Of a DNA stretch of 64,000 nucleotides, positions 45,833 through 55,007 are shown piece by piece; positions within the stretch are counted from its first letter, which is position 1, and the number at the start of each line of letters is the position of its first letter. A program made the position numbers and the translations under genes. Location of the stretch: assembly GCF_046098205.1 (NCBI RefSeq), contig NZ_JBJURJ010000003.1:186001-250000 (forward strand). The letters are read 5' to 3'. Source of the stretch: Paenibacillus_AR mesotrionivorans. Lineage in GTDB: Bacteria; Bacillota; Bacilli; Paenibacillales; NBRC-103111. The notes beneath the pieces are model-generated. The model was not told the origin of the DNA and did no database searches. It saw only the letters and a program-made list of their open reading frames with translations.

Positions 45833-46972
45833 TCAGACACGTATAAGACTATCAGCCCGCTTCATATCAAAGAAACGGTCTAATAAGTTCTTTTCCCATC
45901 TGTATCGAATACCTGGATTAGCAGCATCTACAATTTCATTGAGATATGAAAGATCATCAGGCTTGATTAGCTGCAGCGCTCCTATAAAACCAACATCATC
46001 ATTCAAAACCGGAAAGAATAATCGGGTATACTCCAGTGCATAATAGCATTCCTTACTAATTTCATAGTTTACTGCAATTCGAACAAACTGACCCCAGTCG
46101 ATCATTAAATCAGGGGCTGTAATAAAGCCATAGATATCTGTAAACTTATACAAACTCAAGTCCCTTTGTCCTTGGACCCATTCCAGAACATATGCTTCCT
46201 TGTATAAGTGAACACATAGATGCGCAAGGAAAAATTCAGTTTTTAGCGATTTAATACTTTGCCCCACATCCAGACTATAATCTTCCGTCTGGTTCAAAAA
46301 AGCAGCAACAGCTTCACCTGTACCTTCAGACACCCAATCCAGAGAGAAATTAATATCAATTTCAATAACATTCAGCCCTGGTTCGTCCGTTTTTTTGAGA
46401 AACGGTACAATCTCCCCATAATTCATGCGATAGTTCAAGATTTCTTTTCGGGTGGCAGACCTAATCTCGTTTCTTGTACGATCGAAGAAGCCTTGAATAA
46501 AGCCCAACTCTTTTAGTATGTTTCCGCATTGTGTCAGATCATCTGAATTTACCAGCAAATCGATATCATTGGAAACTCTACAACCGGGTGCATAAATAGA
46601 GTGGGCTAGAATGGATCCCTTAAGAAATGCATGAGGTAAGCCATTGGCGACCAGCTTTTCTGCTACTTCGCACAATACCTGTCTACAAACAGTTGTTCTA
46701 ATGCTTTGCATCTCTTGAATCATGTACAATCCAAAACGGAACTCTCTATTGAATACAGCTCCAACTTGAGAGATGCACATTTTGACCACATCATAAGCGA
46801 TTCCAGCAACCCTGTTATACGTCAAGTGGCCCATAACTGCTGCCCAGTCGGTTCTGTTATCTTTTAATTCACAAATCCGCTCAATTGCAGGATTACGAAA
46901 ATTGACCAATTGCATGACTAACTCTTGTTCTTGTGTCAGCTCAGCATAATGATTTTTTGGCATACATTTCAT
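45833..46972 (-). CDS. Nucleotidyltransferase (NTP_transf_5 type)
   Basis: A 379-residue protein with AFLKGSILA (118-120) and SNDIDLLV (Asp136, Asp138), the metal site of the NTP_transf_5 family. These transferases attach nucleotide to a small molecule or protein; members occur in lasso-peptide and other modification loci. The ATG overlaps the previous gene's TGA (ATGA), with AGGAGGAATAAA upstream. Confidence 0.75.
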   Translation of the reverse strand: MKCMPKNHYAELTQEQELVMQLVNFRNPAIERICELKDNRTDWAAVMGHLTYNRVAGIAYDVVKMCISQVGAVFNREFRFGLYMIQEMQSIRTTVCRQVLCEVAEKLVANGLPHAFLKGSILAHSIYAPGCRVSNDIDLLVNSDDLTQCGNILKELGFIQGFFDRTRNEIRSATRKEILNYRMNYGEIVPFLKKTDEPGLNVIEIDINFSLDWVSEGTGEAVAAFLNQTEDYSLDVGQSIKSLKTEFFLAHLCVHLYKEAYVLEWVQGQRDLSLYKFTDIYGFITAPDLMIDWGQFVRIAVNYEISKECYYALEYTRLFFPVLNDDVGFIGALQLIKPDDLSYLNEIVDAANPGIRYRWEKNLLDRFFDMKRADSLIRV

Positions 46973-47631
46973 TTTATTCCTCCTGTTTTGACCAAATCTA
47001 ACTTCTGGTTAATGACCAGTTGGATTTGTCCAAAAGCCACCTGCGGATCCTGTTTCGAAGTATCTATCCGTTTTATATCCGCCTCATTCAGAAGTCCTCT
47101 GAACTCATTCTGGTATTTGGTCAAATGCTCCCGCTCCACATAAGCATCCTTCCATTCCTTACGGACTCTAATCCTTTTTTCGACCAATTCATATGGAGCA
47201 TCGAACAAAAAGGTAATATCCGGCTCAACAATATGCCTGCAAAGATCAAAAACCCAGCCTTCATCTCTGTACCCCCGGGCTCGCATAGTAGCAATCATTG
47301 TAAATATATACCTGTCTGTTATTACGATCTTCCCAGCTTCCAGTGCAGGAAGGATAATTTCATGAATGTGCTGCAATCGGTCTCCCATTAGCAGGCACAT
47401 CAACGCTCTGTAATCTATCTTGCTACGCTCTTCCGGGTGAAAGATATAGCGTTCGAACAAAGGTAACTCCCGACTCTCTTGTGTAGGCTGCTTGGTTAGC
47501 AAGACTGGCAGGCCCTTTGATGATAAATACTGCTGCATCAAGTCAATTTGCGTCGTCTTACCTGTACCGTCAGTACCGCAAACAGCGATTAGCTTACCGG
47601 GTAAATTGTGTTTCTTAAATGTGATTTGCAT
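46969..47631 (-). CDS. Thymidylate-kinase-like protein
   Basis: A 220-residue kinase with P-loop GTDGTGKTT (19-27), QPTQESRELP and the DRY motif (ITDRYIFT) of dTMP kinases. True Tmk is a housekeeping enzyme; here the protein is likely a specialised kinase for a nucleoside monophosphate or analogue, by context. CGGAGGTAG precedes the ATG. Confidence 0.78.
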   Translation of the reverse strand: MQITFKKHNLPGKLIAVCGTDGTGKTTQIDLMQQYLSSKGLPVLLTKQPTQESRELPLFERYIFHPEERSKIDYRALMCLLMGDRLQHIHEIILPALEAGKIVITDRYIFTMIATMRARGYRDEGWVFDLCRHIVEPDITFLFDAPYELVEKRIRVRKEWKDAYVEREHLTKYQNEFRGLLNEADIKRIDTSKQDPQVAFGQIQLVINQKLDLVKTGGIK

Positions 47632-47635
47632 TTTT

Positions 47636-48634
47636 CTACCTCCGGGATACCAGTAGTTTCAGTGCATTGATCAGCAATTCATTTTCTTGTCTTCTGCCGA
47701 TCGTAATTCGAATAGCCTCACAATCGGATTCTATTAACCTCTTTACTTTGATTCCATGCTGTTCTAGCATACTCTGCAGCCAACTTTCCGTATCCCACAC
47801 ATAAATAAAATTAGTTAAAGTCGGCACTGCTTTGTAACCTAACTGGCTCAGTTGTTCATAGACCCATACTCTTTCAAGATGGACCTGATCACGAACTTGG
47901 TTAAAATAGGTGAGATGCTCCAGACAACTTTTTGCTGCTGCCTCAGCGATCCGGTTAATGTTCCAGTTGGGGAGCTTGCTTTGAAGCCATGAGGCTGTTT
48001 CCTCCGTACCAACGGCAAATCCCATCCGTAAAGAAGCCAAGCCATAAAGCTTGGAAAATGACCTGACCACCAATAAGTTGCTCCATTGATTGACAAGGGT
48101 CAAAGCAGTATATTCCTTATTATTGGGAACATAGTCCATATATGCCTCATCGACCAACACTAAAACATTGTCTGGAACCTTGGACATAAATTCATTTAAT
48201 TCTTTGCTTGTAAAAACAGTACCTGTCGGATTATTAGGGTTACAAAGTATAATCAGCATGGTTTCCCTGTTAATATGATCTACAATAGCCTGTAAATCCA
48301 CTTTGTAATTTCGGTCCAATGGCACTCTGCAAGCAGGTGAGCCATGAATGTTTTCCAACTCGCTGTACAGAACGTAGGAGGGCCATGGGTAAATTGCCTT
48401 TCCGTTTTCACCCAAATAATCCATATAAATGCGTTGAATCAATTCGGAGGAACCGTTGCCCAACACTAGCTGATTCTCATGGAAGCCCAGCCAATCTGCC
48501 AATACTTCCTTTAATTCTTTATATTCCATATCTGAATAAAGGCTTGTCTCATTAATATGATTTACCAGTCCGGCGAGAACAGGAGAATCAGCATATGTAA
48601 ACAGATTTTCGTTCAAATGCAATCTGGTTGTCAT
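47636..48634 (-). CDS. HisC-like PLP aminotransferase
   Basis: A 332-residue fold-type I aminotransferase: SDMEYKELKEVL, GNGSSELIQRI, NPNNPTG and the PLP lysine Lys195 in SFSKLYG. It is closest in pattern to histidinol-phosphate aminotransferase. In this cluster it would aminate an aldehyde or ketone, possibly next to the phosphatase at 49847. It follows the TrpB-like gene by two bases. Confidence 0.82.
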   Translation of the reverse strand: MTTRLHLNENLFTYADSPVLAGLVNHINETSLYSDMEYKELKEVLADWLGFHENQLVLGNGSSELIQRIYMDYLGENGKAIYPWPSYVLYSELENIHGSPACRVPLDRNYKVDLQAIVDHINRETMLIILCNPNNPTGTVFTSKELNEFMSKVPDNVLVLVDEAYMDYVPNNKEYTALTLVNQWSNLLVVRSFSKLYGLASLRMGFAVGTEETASWLQSKLPNWNINRIAEAAAKSCLEHLTYFNQVRDQVHLERVWVYEQLSQLGYKAVPTLTNFIYVWDTESWLQSMLEQHGIKVKRLIESDCEAIRITIGRRQENELLINALKLLVSRR

Positions 48635-48636
48635 GA

Positions 48637-49863
48637 TTAATCTTCATCCCTGATAAATTTTCCATATGCATCAAGATCAAGATGCCCGCAACCGGTAACA
48701 AGGGCCAATATGACTTTTCCTGTTCCATGATAGGTTTTCGCTGTTTCCATGACTGCTTGGATCGTATAGCTGGATTCCGGTGAGACAAGAAATGACTCCA
48801 GTCTGGATAACTGTATCGCTGATTTCATGGAAATTTCCTCGTCATAAGCAACGGGGCGAATCCGCTTTTTATGAACTAAGTAAGAAATAATGGGTGATGC
48901 AGCATGATATCGGAGTCCCGAAGCATGCATATGCGAGGGTTGATATTGGTGTCCCAGCGAATACATTAACAACGGATTGCTCTCTCCTTCACCATCAGCA
49001 TAATCATACTTGTATTCACCTTTAGTTAAGGTAGGAATGGCGGCCGATTCGGTAGCGATGATTTCGGTAGAATCGCACAAATCAATAAAGGGTACAGCCA
49101 AACCTCCAAATGAACTGCCACCACCAACACAACCTATCACAGTGTCTGCCTTTATGCCCATCTCTTTCAGTTGAGCAATACTTTCCAATCCGATAACGCT
49201 GTTATAAGTCAATGTAAAATCCAACAAGCTGCCCGCTATATTCATTCCGTTATCAATCTTTGAGAGAACCTCAAAAACCTCTGAGGTTGCTTTGGCAATG
49301 GATCCTGAGTCATTCCCCATTGCCAGTTGCTGCTTTCCATATTGAGTAATCTCTGATGGAGAAGGATAGACCTTAGATCCATATACCTCCATAAGCTTGC
49401 GTCGCAGCGGCTTTTGATTAAAGCTTGAACGCACCATAAAAATCGTTGATTTCATGTGAAATAAACAACTTGCCAATGAAGCAGCAACTCCTGTTTGCCC
49501 AGCCCCTGTTTCCGTTATAACTTCCTTTCGGCCTTCAATAGAACCAAAATAAGCTTGTGGGATAGCCGAGCTAATTTTGAAGCTCCCGTTTGGTAGTAAA
49601 TCTTCTCGTTTGAAAAAAATTTTACAATCCGTACCCAAATACTCTTCCAGTTCCTTTGCCCTCGTGATAGGAGTGGGCCTTCCCAACATGTTGTAGACCC
49701 GGTTTACTTCTTCTGGGATATCGATATACTTATCCGTGCTTTCCCAATGGCTCAATACGTGTTCCGGGTAAAGCCACAAACTGTCAGAAAACTTCTCATA
49801 TTTGTAAATACGATCCAAATCTGCTTTGTTCACAAGTGATCTTGAATTAAACCAGCTCTTCAT
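48637..49863 (-). CDS. TrpB-like (fold-type II) PLP enzyme
   Basis: About 408 residues of tryptophan-synthase-beta-like type: KREDLLPNGSFKISSA with PLP lysine Lys96, VTETGAGQTG, GCVGGGSSFGG and the C-terminal TGCGHLD. TrpB enzymes join serine-derived aminoacrylate with a nucleophilic partner. No TrpA is present, so it probably uses a non-indole partner such as a heterocycle (inference). ATG at 49863 (GGATATGGAG upstream) overlaps the IMPase gene by 17 bases. Confidence 0.78.
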   Translation of the reverse strand: MKSWFNSRSLVNKADLDRIYKYEKFSDSLWLYPEHVLSHWESTDKYIDIPEEVNRVYNMLGRPTPITRAKELEEYLGTDCKIFFKREDLLPNGSFKISSAIPQAYFGSIEGRKEVITETGAGQTGVAASLASCLFHMKSTIFMVRSSFNQKPLRRKLMEVYGSKVYPSPSEITQYGKQQLAMGNDSGSIAKATSEVFEVLSKIDNGMNIAGSLLDFTLTYNSVIGLESIAQLKEMGIKADTVIGCVGGGSSFGGLAVPFIDLCDSTEIIATESAAIPTLTKGEYKYDYADGEGESNPLLMYSLGHQYQPSHMHASGLRYHAASPIISYLVHKKRIRPVAYDEEISMKSAIQLSRLESFLVSPESSYTIQAVMETAKTYHGTGKVILALVTGCGHLDLDAYGKFIRDED

Positions 49864-50698
49864 TATAACGCATCTCCATATCCATACAGGTATTGTATGC
49901 AAAATCGTAGATACTTGTATTAGCCGCTCCCAGCACCTGAAATTTGCTTTTAAAAACGGCATCGCTTAAGCTTGTACTTTTAGACGGTATATCCGTAATC
50001 GGGATACCTATCAAGCTGGTAACCAATGCCCCAGCTTCCTCAGCGATGAACGAAGATGCCAGCACGTCCACTAATTTTGCGGTATAGCTCAAGTCAAGAA
50101 ATAATCCACAATTCCCAATAGCCAAACAACACAAATCAAGTGAGGCACAGCCCATAGCCCGAAAACTCTTTATTCGCTGCGTGATGGCAGACAAGCAGTT
50201 TAATTCGGTCACATTCCGAGATAGGCCAACGTAAATAGCATCAACTTCCCGTATACTTGATTGCTTCCTGGTATAGAATCTGGAGCCGTTACATAAGGCA
50301 CCCTTACCCTTTACGGCGCTGTAGTAATTACCGGAGACCAGGTTAACCACATAAGCTGCTTCTACTTCCAGATGTGGATTTAACACAGCTATCGTAACTG
50401 CATAATAAGACAAGCCCATCTTAAAATTTTGTGTGCCGTCTAAAGGGTCAACAATCACAATATAACCCTCATTTCTCAACTGGATAATACCTGATTCTTC
50501 ACTATAGATAGATTGAACAAACGGCTCCTTGGCAAGATGCTTAATAATAATGTCTTCAAAGAGTTTGTCAATGTATAACGACATCTCCCCATAAGCATTG
50601 ACCTCGTTGGTTGTTTCGATCAGTTTTCGGGAACGACAAGATACATGCCGGAGCTCTGAACTCAAGACAGATAGATTATTGATAAATTTTTCAAACAA
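49847..50698 (-). CDS. IMPase-family phosphatase
   Basis: A 283-residue inositol-monophosphatase-family protein with YSEESG (metal Glu) and DPLDGTQNF (Asp84, Asp87, Gly, Thr) plus a later LVDVLASSFIAEEAG segment holding the third metal Asp. Family members dephosphorylate inositol phosphates, PAP or histidinol phosphate. With the HisC-like gene nearby, a histidinol-phosphatase-like step is possible. Starts at a TTG (50698) after AGAGGTGACC. Confidence 0.82.
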   Translation of the reverse strand: MFEKFINNLSVLSSELRHVSCRSRKLIETTNEVNAYGEMSLYIDKLFEDIIIKHLAKEPFVQSIYSEESGIIQLRNEGYIVIVDPLDGTQNFKMGLSYYAVTIAVLNPHLEVEAAYVVNLVSGNYYSAVKGKGALCNGSRFYTRKQSSIREVDAIYVGLSRNVTELNCLSAITQRIKSFRAMGCASLDLCCLAIGNCGLFLDLSYTAKLVDVLASSFIAEEAGALVTSLIGIPITDIPSKSTSLSDAVFKSKFQVLGAANTSIYDFAYNTCMDMEMRYNEELV

Positions 50699-50725
50699 AT
50701 ATGGTCACCTCTTATCTTAGTACGT

Positions 50726-52579
50726 TTAAAAATGGCAAAAACATCTTTCGCCGGATAAAGCTACATTAATGTGCAATGAATTGAATGTTTTGATAATCTC
50801 CATATCATTGGTTGCACCACCGGGCATAATAATCCATTCTATCTGATGATCGGCTAGCAATTGAGATGGATTTTCGAAAGGAAAATTACCATCTGTAGCC
50901 ATAATACTACCTTTTATATTCGTAAAATCCCTGTAACGAGAGCTTGCTCTATAGAGAGCAAGCTCTACAGCAGAAATTCCATCTTGATTACCTGCGCTAA
51001 CAGCAAGTACATGTTTGCTGTTAACAATGACAGCGCTGTTAGTTCGGCTGTTAACAGTCAAATACCATGCAAACAACATATCGCTCTTTTGTTCTCCGGT
51101 GAGGATGGTCTCATCACCGGTACAATAAAAGCTAAAATCCCCAATAGTTTGCACTCTGCTGGTGAACGGATCCTCCTCAGCATAAGAACCATTGCAAAAT
51201 GTATACCGTTCCAAGTAGGTAGCAGGCGTATCTCTGAAAGTCGATATTTCCTGCGTACTGCTTATCGAGACTAGTCTTGGAGTTGCCCGCGATACAGTAT
51301 TGCTATTAGTCATGAATGCCAAGGCATCAGGCTCCCATTCCGCTGCAGCAATCACATCAAACCCATGTTGCAAGATAACTTGGAGAAGGCTTGCATTCAT
51401 CTTGCGGTTTATAGCAACTGTGCCTGTACGGGCAGCTGCAGGATCCGCCTGTAAAGCCTTCATGTAGAGCATTTCAAGTGGTTCTTCACCATAGCTAGCC
51501 CCTGTCACTAAGCCATGCTTGATGATCACTACAGCCGGATTCAGCTGATATTTAAGAATTCTGGATGCCTTATCTATGTTTTGAAGGTCGGTTAAAGACA
51601 ACATATTCTGTTTCTCATGGGAAGACGATACGAGAGTCCATCTGGGCAAACCTGAATCATTCCATCTTGCGACCTGATGGGGGTTATGCCCATAGCGCAA
51701 CTGCTTTTCACTCTGTTCATCGAATAGCTGCACTTTGTTGGAGCTTGCAACAAGCTCGGAGTCTGCTCTGGCTGATTCGAGACCCACACTACATTGGCAA
51801 CCTTTTTGCTTAGGGATGGCAGCTATCGTCCACTCAATCAACCTAACCAAATTTTCTTTATGCTTGGCGTATGCTTCAATGACATCCTTATGCCCTGAAT
51901 GGCTATTCATACCATGCGCGGCACCCAATATATTGGCGTAATCTGTAATCAGGCAGGCAGAGGTGTAGCACATTCCTAACTCTCTTGCTAATACAACCTC
52001 AGGATAATGAGTCATGCTGATCAGATCATACCCTGAACGAAACCAATCTCTGTTTTCAGCCCGCGTGGAGAATCTTGGACCTTCAATTACAAGCAATACT
52101 CCATCTTCTCGCACATTTAATTGAAGCACACGCCCTGATTCGATAAGTGCTTCTCTCATTTCTGAACAATAGGGGTCGGATACGGAAATATGTGTGGTTA
52201 CGGGTCCGTCGTAATAGGTATCCGCACGATTCCAAGTTTTGTTAACAAATTGATCACAAATGACAATATCTCCAACATTCCATTCTGCTCTAAGACTGCC
52301 GACCGCACCGGTAGAAATAATTCGTTCTACTCCTACTTGCTTCAATGCCCACAAATTCGCTTTATAATTGATCTTATGAGGAGGAATTTGATGATCATCT
52401 CCGTGTCTTGGGAGAAATGCCACTGGAAACCCGTTTATCTCAGCGATGGTAATGGGTGCGCTTGGAGCCCCGTAAGGAGTTTCAATTAAAACTTTTTTAC
52501 TCGAACCGTTCATATGATAAAATCCGGAGCCGCCAATTACTGCAATTCTGAGCCCGCTTACCTTATATCTATTCAGCAT
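50726..52579 (-). CDS. Fused nucleoside phosphorylase and AICAR-formyltransferase-like protein
   Basis: A 617-residue two-domain protein. Residues 1 to about 265 match the MTAP/PNP phosphorylase family: AVIGGSGFY, STGAVGSLRAEW, IEGPRFSTRAE and SMTHYPE (188-194). Residues about 290-617 match the AICAR transformylase half of PurH: LRYGHNPHQ (294-302), Lys354-His355 at the catalytic KH position, RTGTVAINR and PGGATNDMEI. The usual PurH N-terminal IMP-cyclohydrolase domain is absent and the phosphorylase takes its place. It would split or form a nucleoside bond and formylate an imidazole amine. ATG at 52579 overlaps the OPRT-like gene by 11 bases. Confidence 0.85.
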   Translation of the reverse strand: MLNRYKVSGLRIAVIGGSGFYHMNGSSKKVLIETPYGAPSAPITIAEINGFPVAFLPRHGDDHQIPPHKINYKANLWALKQVGVERIISTGAVGSLRAEWNVGDIVICDQFVNKTWNRADTYYDGPVTTHISVSDPYCSEMREALIESGRVLQLNVREDGVLLVIEGPRFSTRAENRDWFRSGYDLISMTHYPEVVLARELGMCYTSACLITDYANILGAAHGMNSHSGHKDVIEAYAKHKENLVRLIEWTIAAIPKQKGCQCSVGLESARADSELVASSNKVQLFDEQSEKQLRYGHNPHQVARWNDSGLPRWTLVSSSHEKQNMLSLTDLQNIDKASRILKYQLNPAVVIIKHGLVTGASYGEEPLEMLYMKALQADPAAARTGTVAINRKMNASLLQVILQHGFDVIAAAEWEPDALAFMTNSNTVSRATPRLVSISSTQEISTFRDTPATYLERYTFCNGSYAEEDPFTSRVQTIGDFSFYCTGDETILTGEQKSDMLFAWYLTVNSRTNSAVIVNSKHVLAVSAGNQDGISAVELALYRASSRYRDFTNIKGSIMATDGNFPFENPSQLLADHQIEWIIMPGGATNDMEIIKTFNSLHINVALSGERCFCHF

Positions 52580-53168
52580 GGAGCAGCTTCCTCTTCAAAA
52601 GAATATTATGATCGATCCATTCCTTCAGAAGATCAGTTGTACATAACGAAAACAACTCCAAACCCTCGGCCTGAAGCAGTTCACTGGCACCTTCACATCG
52701 GTCCACTATTGCACAAAACCCTTTTACGGCTACCCCTTGCTGGCGTAAAAGTCTGCTGGTTCTCAGCGCAACACTTCCCTTGCCGATTACATCGTCTACA
52801 AGTAGTACGGTGGAATTATTGTTTAATTCGCCTTCCACCATATGGCTGAAGCCATGATCTTTCACTGCCTCCCGGATGAAAAAACCATCCAATGCATACC
52901 CTTTCATTGCCGCTAGAGTAATCATTGAACCAACTAAAGGTAATGCTGAAGCTACTTCTCCACCGACATGAGATACCTTAAGCCTGATAGCAAGGTCAAG
53001 CATTCGATTCGAACAGGCCAGGAGGACACCCGAATCCAGAACCATCCGTCTGCCATGGACATAATAGTCACAGCTTCCTCCAGATTTCCTCTTAAACTGG
53101 TCAAACAAAATGCTTTGCTTAACCATATCGATCAGTTCGTTAACATTGTGAGCCTTTATATCCAGCAT
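52569..53168 (-). CDS. Orotate-phosphoribosyltransferase-like protein
   Basis: About 199 residues of type I phosphoribosyltransferase fold; VLLVDDVIGKGS (121-132) is the PRPP-binding loop, and GFFIREAVKDHG resembles the OPRT dimer loop. It would join a base to PRPP or reverse it. Start at 53168 follows AGGTGACAACA; an in-frame GTG at 53177 is less likely. Because housekeeping PyrE is needed elsewhere, this is likely a pathway-specific enzyme, possibly for a non-orotate base. Confidence 0.75.
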   Translation of the reverse strand: MLDIKAHNVNELIDMVKQSILFDQFKRKSGGSCDYYVHGRRMVLDSGVLLACSNRMLDLAIRLKVSHVGGEVASALPLVGSMITLAAMKGYALDGFFIREAVKDHGFSHMVEGELNNNSTVLLVDDVIGKGSVALRTSRLLRQQGVAVKGFCAIVDRCEGASELLQAEGLELFSLCTTDLLKEWIDHNILLKRKLLHAE

Positions 53169-53180
53169 TGTTGTCACCTG

Positions 53181-54686
53181 TTAAATTTCCTTTAGATTAT
53201 TTTCCTTAAGAATTACATCATGGGCGCCACCTTCTCTTATACTTGTGGAAGAGACCAACGTTATTCTCGCCTTCTGCTGGAGTTCAGGAATCGATTTGGC
53301 ACCACAATTGCACATGGTAGACTTCATTTTATTAATTGTGAGGTTTACATTTTCCTTTAATGCTCCTGCATATGGAACATAGCTATCCACGCCTTCTTCA
53401 AACTCCAGCTCCTTATTTCCTCCAAGATCATAACGCTGCCAATTTCTCGCTTTGTTCGAACCTTCTGCCCAGTATTCTTTCACAAAATTAGAACCAATCA
53501 TCAGCTTTTTGGTTGGACTTTCGTCAAAGCGTGCAAAATAACGCCCCATCATAACAAAGTCAGCCCCCATTGCCAGTGCCAAAACAATCTGATAATCATG
53601 AACAATTCCACCATCGGAGCAAAGGGGGATGTAAACTCCTGTTTTGATAAAGTATTCATTTCTTGCCTGCGCAACTTCAATAAGTGCAGAGGCCTGCCCT
53701 CTTCCGATTCCTTTCTGCTCTCTCGTAATACAGATTGAGCCGGGTCCAACACCCACCTTAATAAAGTCGGCTCCCGCCTCGGCTAGAAATAAAAAACCTT
53801 CCTTATCCACAATATTCCCTGCACCAACTTTAACCTTTTCCCCATATGTGTTTTTAATCCACGATAACGTATCACTCTGCCATTCCGTAAATCCATCTGA
53901 GGAATCGATGCATAGAACATCAGCTCCCGCTTTCAGTAATGCTGGTACTCTCTCGGTATAATCCCTTGTATTGATGCCTGCACCTACCAGCAATCGTTTC
54001 TTATCATCAGATAGCTCATAGGGGTTTGCTTTATGCAGTTCATAGTCCTTACGGAATACCAAGTGCAACAGTCGCTGTTCTTTGTCAATGACCGGCAAAC
54101 AATTTAGCTTATGCGCCCATACCAAATCATTGGCTTCCGACAGAGCTATCCCTTCTTTACCTACAACTAGTTTATGAAATGGGGTCATAAATTCCTTGAC
54201 CTTCTGAGAATAATCCGCTCTGCTGATTCTGTAATCACTACTTGTTACCATTCCAAGCAGCCTTCCATGAGAAGTACCATCATCCGTTACTGCAATGGTT
54301 GAATGCCCTGTTTGTTCCTTTAACTTAACTACATCAATCAAGCTATCCTCAGGCCTTACATTGGCGTCACTAACAACAAAACCAGCTTTGAACTTTTTCA
54401 CTTTACTGACCATCTCAGCCTGGGCTTCAATTGATTGAGACACAAAAATAAAGGATAGACCGCCATTTCTAGCTAGAGCAACAGCCATACTATCATTCGA
54501 TACCGCTTGCATAATCGAAGAGACCAGCGGGATGTTTAACCGTAGTTCCGATTCTTCCCCTTGTTTATATTTCGTGACTGGTGTCATTAAATTAATGTTG
54601 TCAGGTACACAATCCTTTTTAGTCAAATTGGGAAGAAGGAGAAACTCATTAAATGTTCTCGACGGTTCCGCATAATAAAATGCCAT
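53181..54686 (-). CDS. IMP dehydrogenase, Tritrichomonas-foetus type
   Basis: A 501-residue GuaB-like enzyme: N-terminal barrel, two CBS-like repeats (about 95-215), then GVGPGSICITREQKGIGRG with catalytic Cys319 and ARNWQRYD with Arg418-Tyr419. These residue numbers equal those of T. foetus IMPDH, which from memory shares much of the same flap sequence; that protist enzyme is regarded as bacterial in origin. It would convert IMP to XMP. ATG at 54686 after AGGAGGATCATGAT is preferred to a TTG at 54704. It begins the operon, so a dedicated or resistant copy is likely. Confidence 0.88.
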   Translation of the reverse strand: MAFYYAEPSRTFNEFLLLPNLTKKDCVPDNINLMTPVTKYKQGEESELRLNIPLVSSIMQAVSNDSMAVALARNGGLSFIFVSQSIEAQAEMVSKVKKFKAGFVVSDANVRPEDSLIDVVKLKEQTGHSTIAVTDDGTSHGRLLGMVTSSDYRISRADYSQKVKEFMTPFHKLVVGKEGIALSEANDLVWAHKLNCLPVIDKEQRLLHLVFRKDYELHKANPYELSDDKKRLLVGAGINTRDYTERVPALLKAGADVLCIDSSDGFTEWQSDTLSWIKNTYGEKVKVGAGNIVDKEGFLFLAEAGADFIKVGVGPGSICITREQKGIGRGQASALIEVAQARNEYFIKTGVYIPLCSDGGIVHDYQIVLALAMGADFVMMGRYFARFDESPTKKLMIGSNFVKEYWAEGSNKARNWQRYDLGGNKELEFEEGVDSYVPYAGALKENVNLTINKMKSTMCNCGAKSIPELQQKARITLVSSTSIREGGAHDVILKENNLKEI

Positions 54687-54764
54687 ATCATGATCCTCCT
54701 GCAATCAGGTCAGTTTTCTTCAATTTTTGTTAAATAATTCGAGTCAAAAACTCACTTTTTATAT

Positions 54765-54793
54765 ATTCTAATTCGGAACTATACTATTTTCAA
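54765..54793 (-). promoter_or_regulatory. Promoter of the 23-gene operon
   Basis: On the reverse strand TTGAAA (54793-54788), 17 bases, TAGAAT (54770-54765). The start of transcription would be about 70 bases before the IMPDH ATG. Confidence 0.6.
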
Positions 54794-54878
54794 TAAAAAT
54801 TGTTGAAATCTGTAAATCCAGGTGTATGTCTGTAGATTAAGGCAAAATTAATCCTCCCCATTAGACATTGTTATTGTA

Positions 54879-54906
54879 ACGTGAATTTTGGTATTGTCAT
54901 TCACGT
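54879..54906. promoter_or_regulatory. Possible operator: perfect 8-bp inverted repeat
   Basis: ACGTGAAT (54879-54886) and ATTCACGT (54899-54906) with a 12-base spacer lie between the divergent operon and araC-type gene, an appropriate spot for control by the regulator. Confidence 0.45.
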
Positions 54907-54978
54907 GGTCAATTGTGTAATCTTAACCTACAAAAGCTAGCAATATCTCCATATTGTTTCATCATCGATGTATTGTTA

Positions 54979-55007
54979 TTGACAGAAAATCTTGCTATAG
55001 TATTTAA
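54979..55007 (+). promoter_or_regulatory. Possible promoter for the AraC-type gene
   Basis: TTGACA (54979-54984) is followed 16-17 bases later by a poor -10 around TATTTA (55001-55006). Confidence 0.4.

Noticed and set aside
28855..54686. Lasso peptide or other ribosomal peptide cluster
   Set aside because: The nucleotidyltransferase and radical SAM genes hinted at it, but no precursor peptide, RRE or leader peptidase was found inside the operon.
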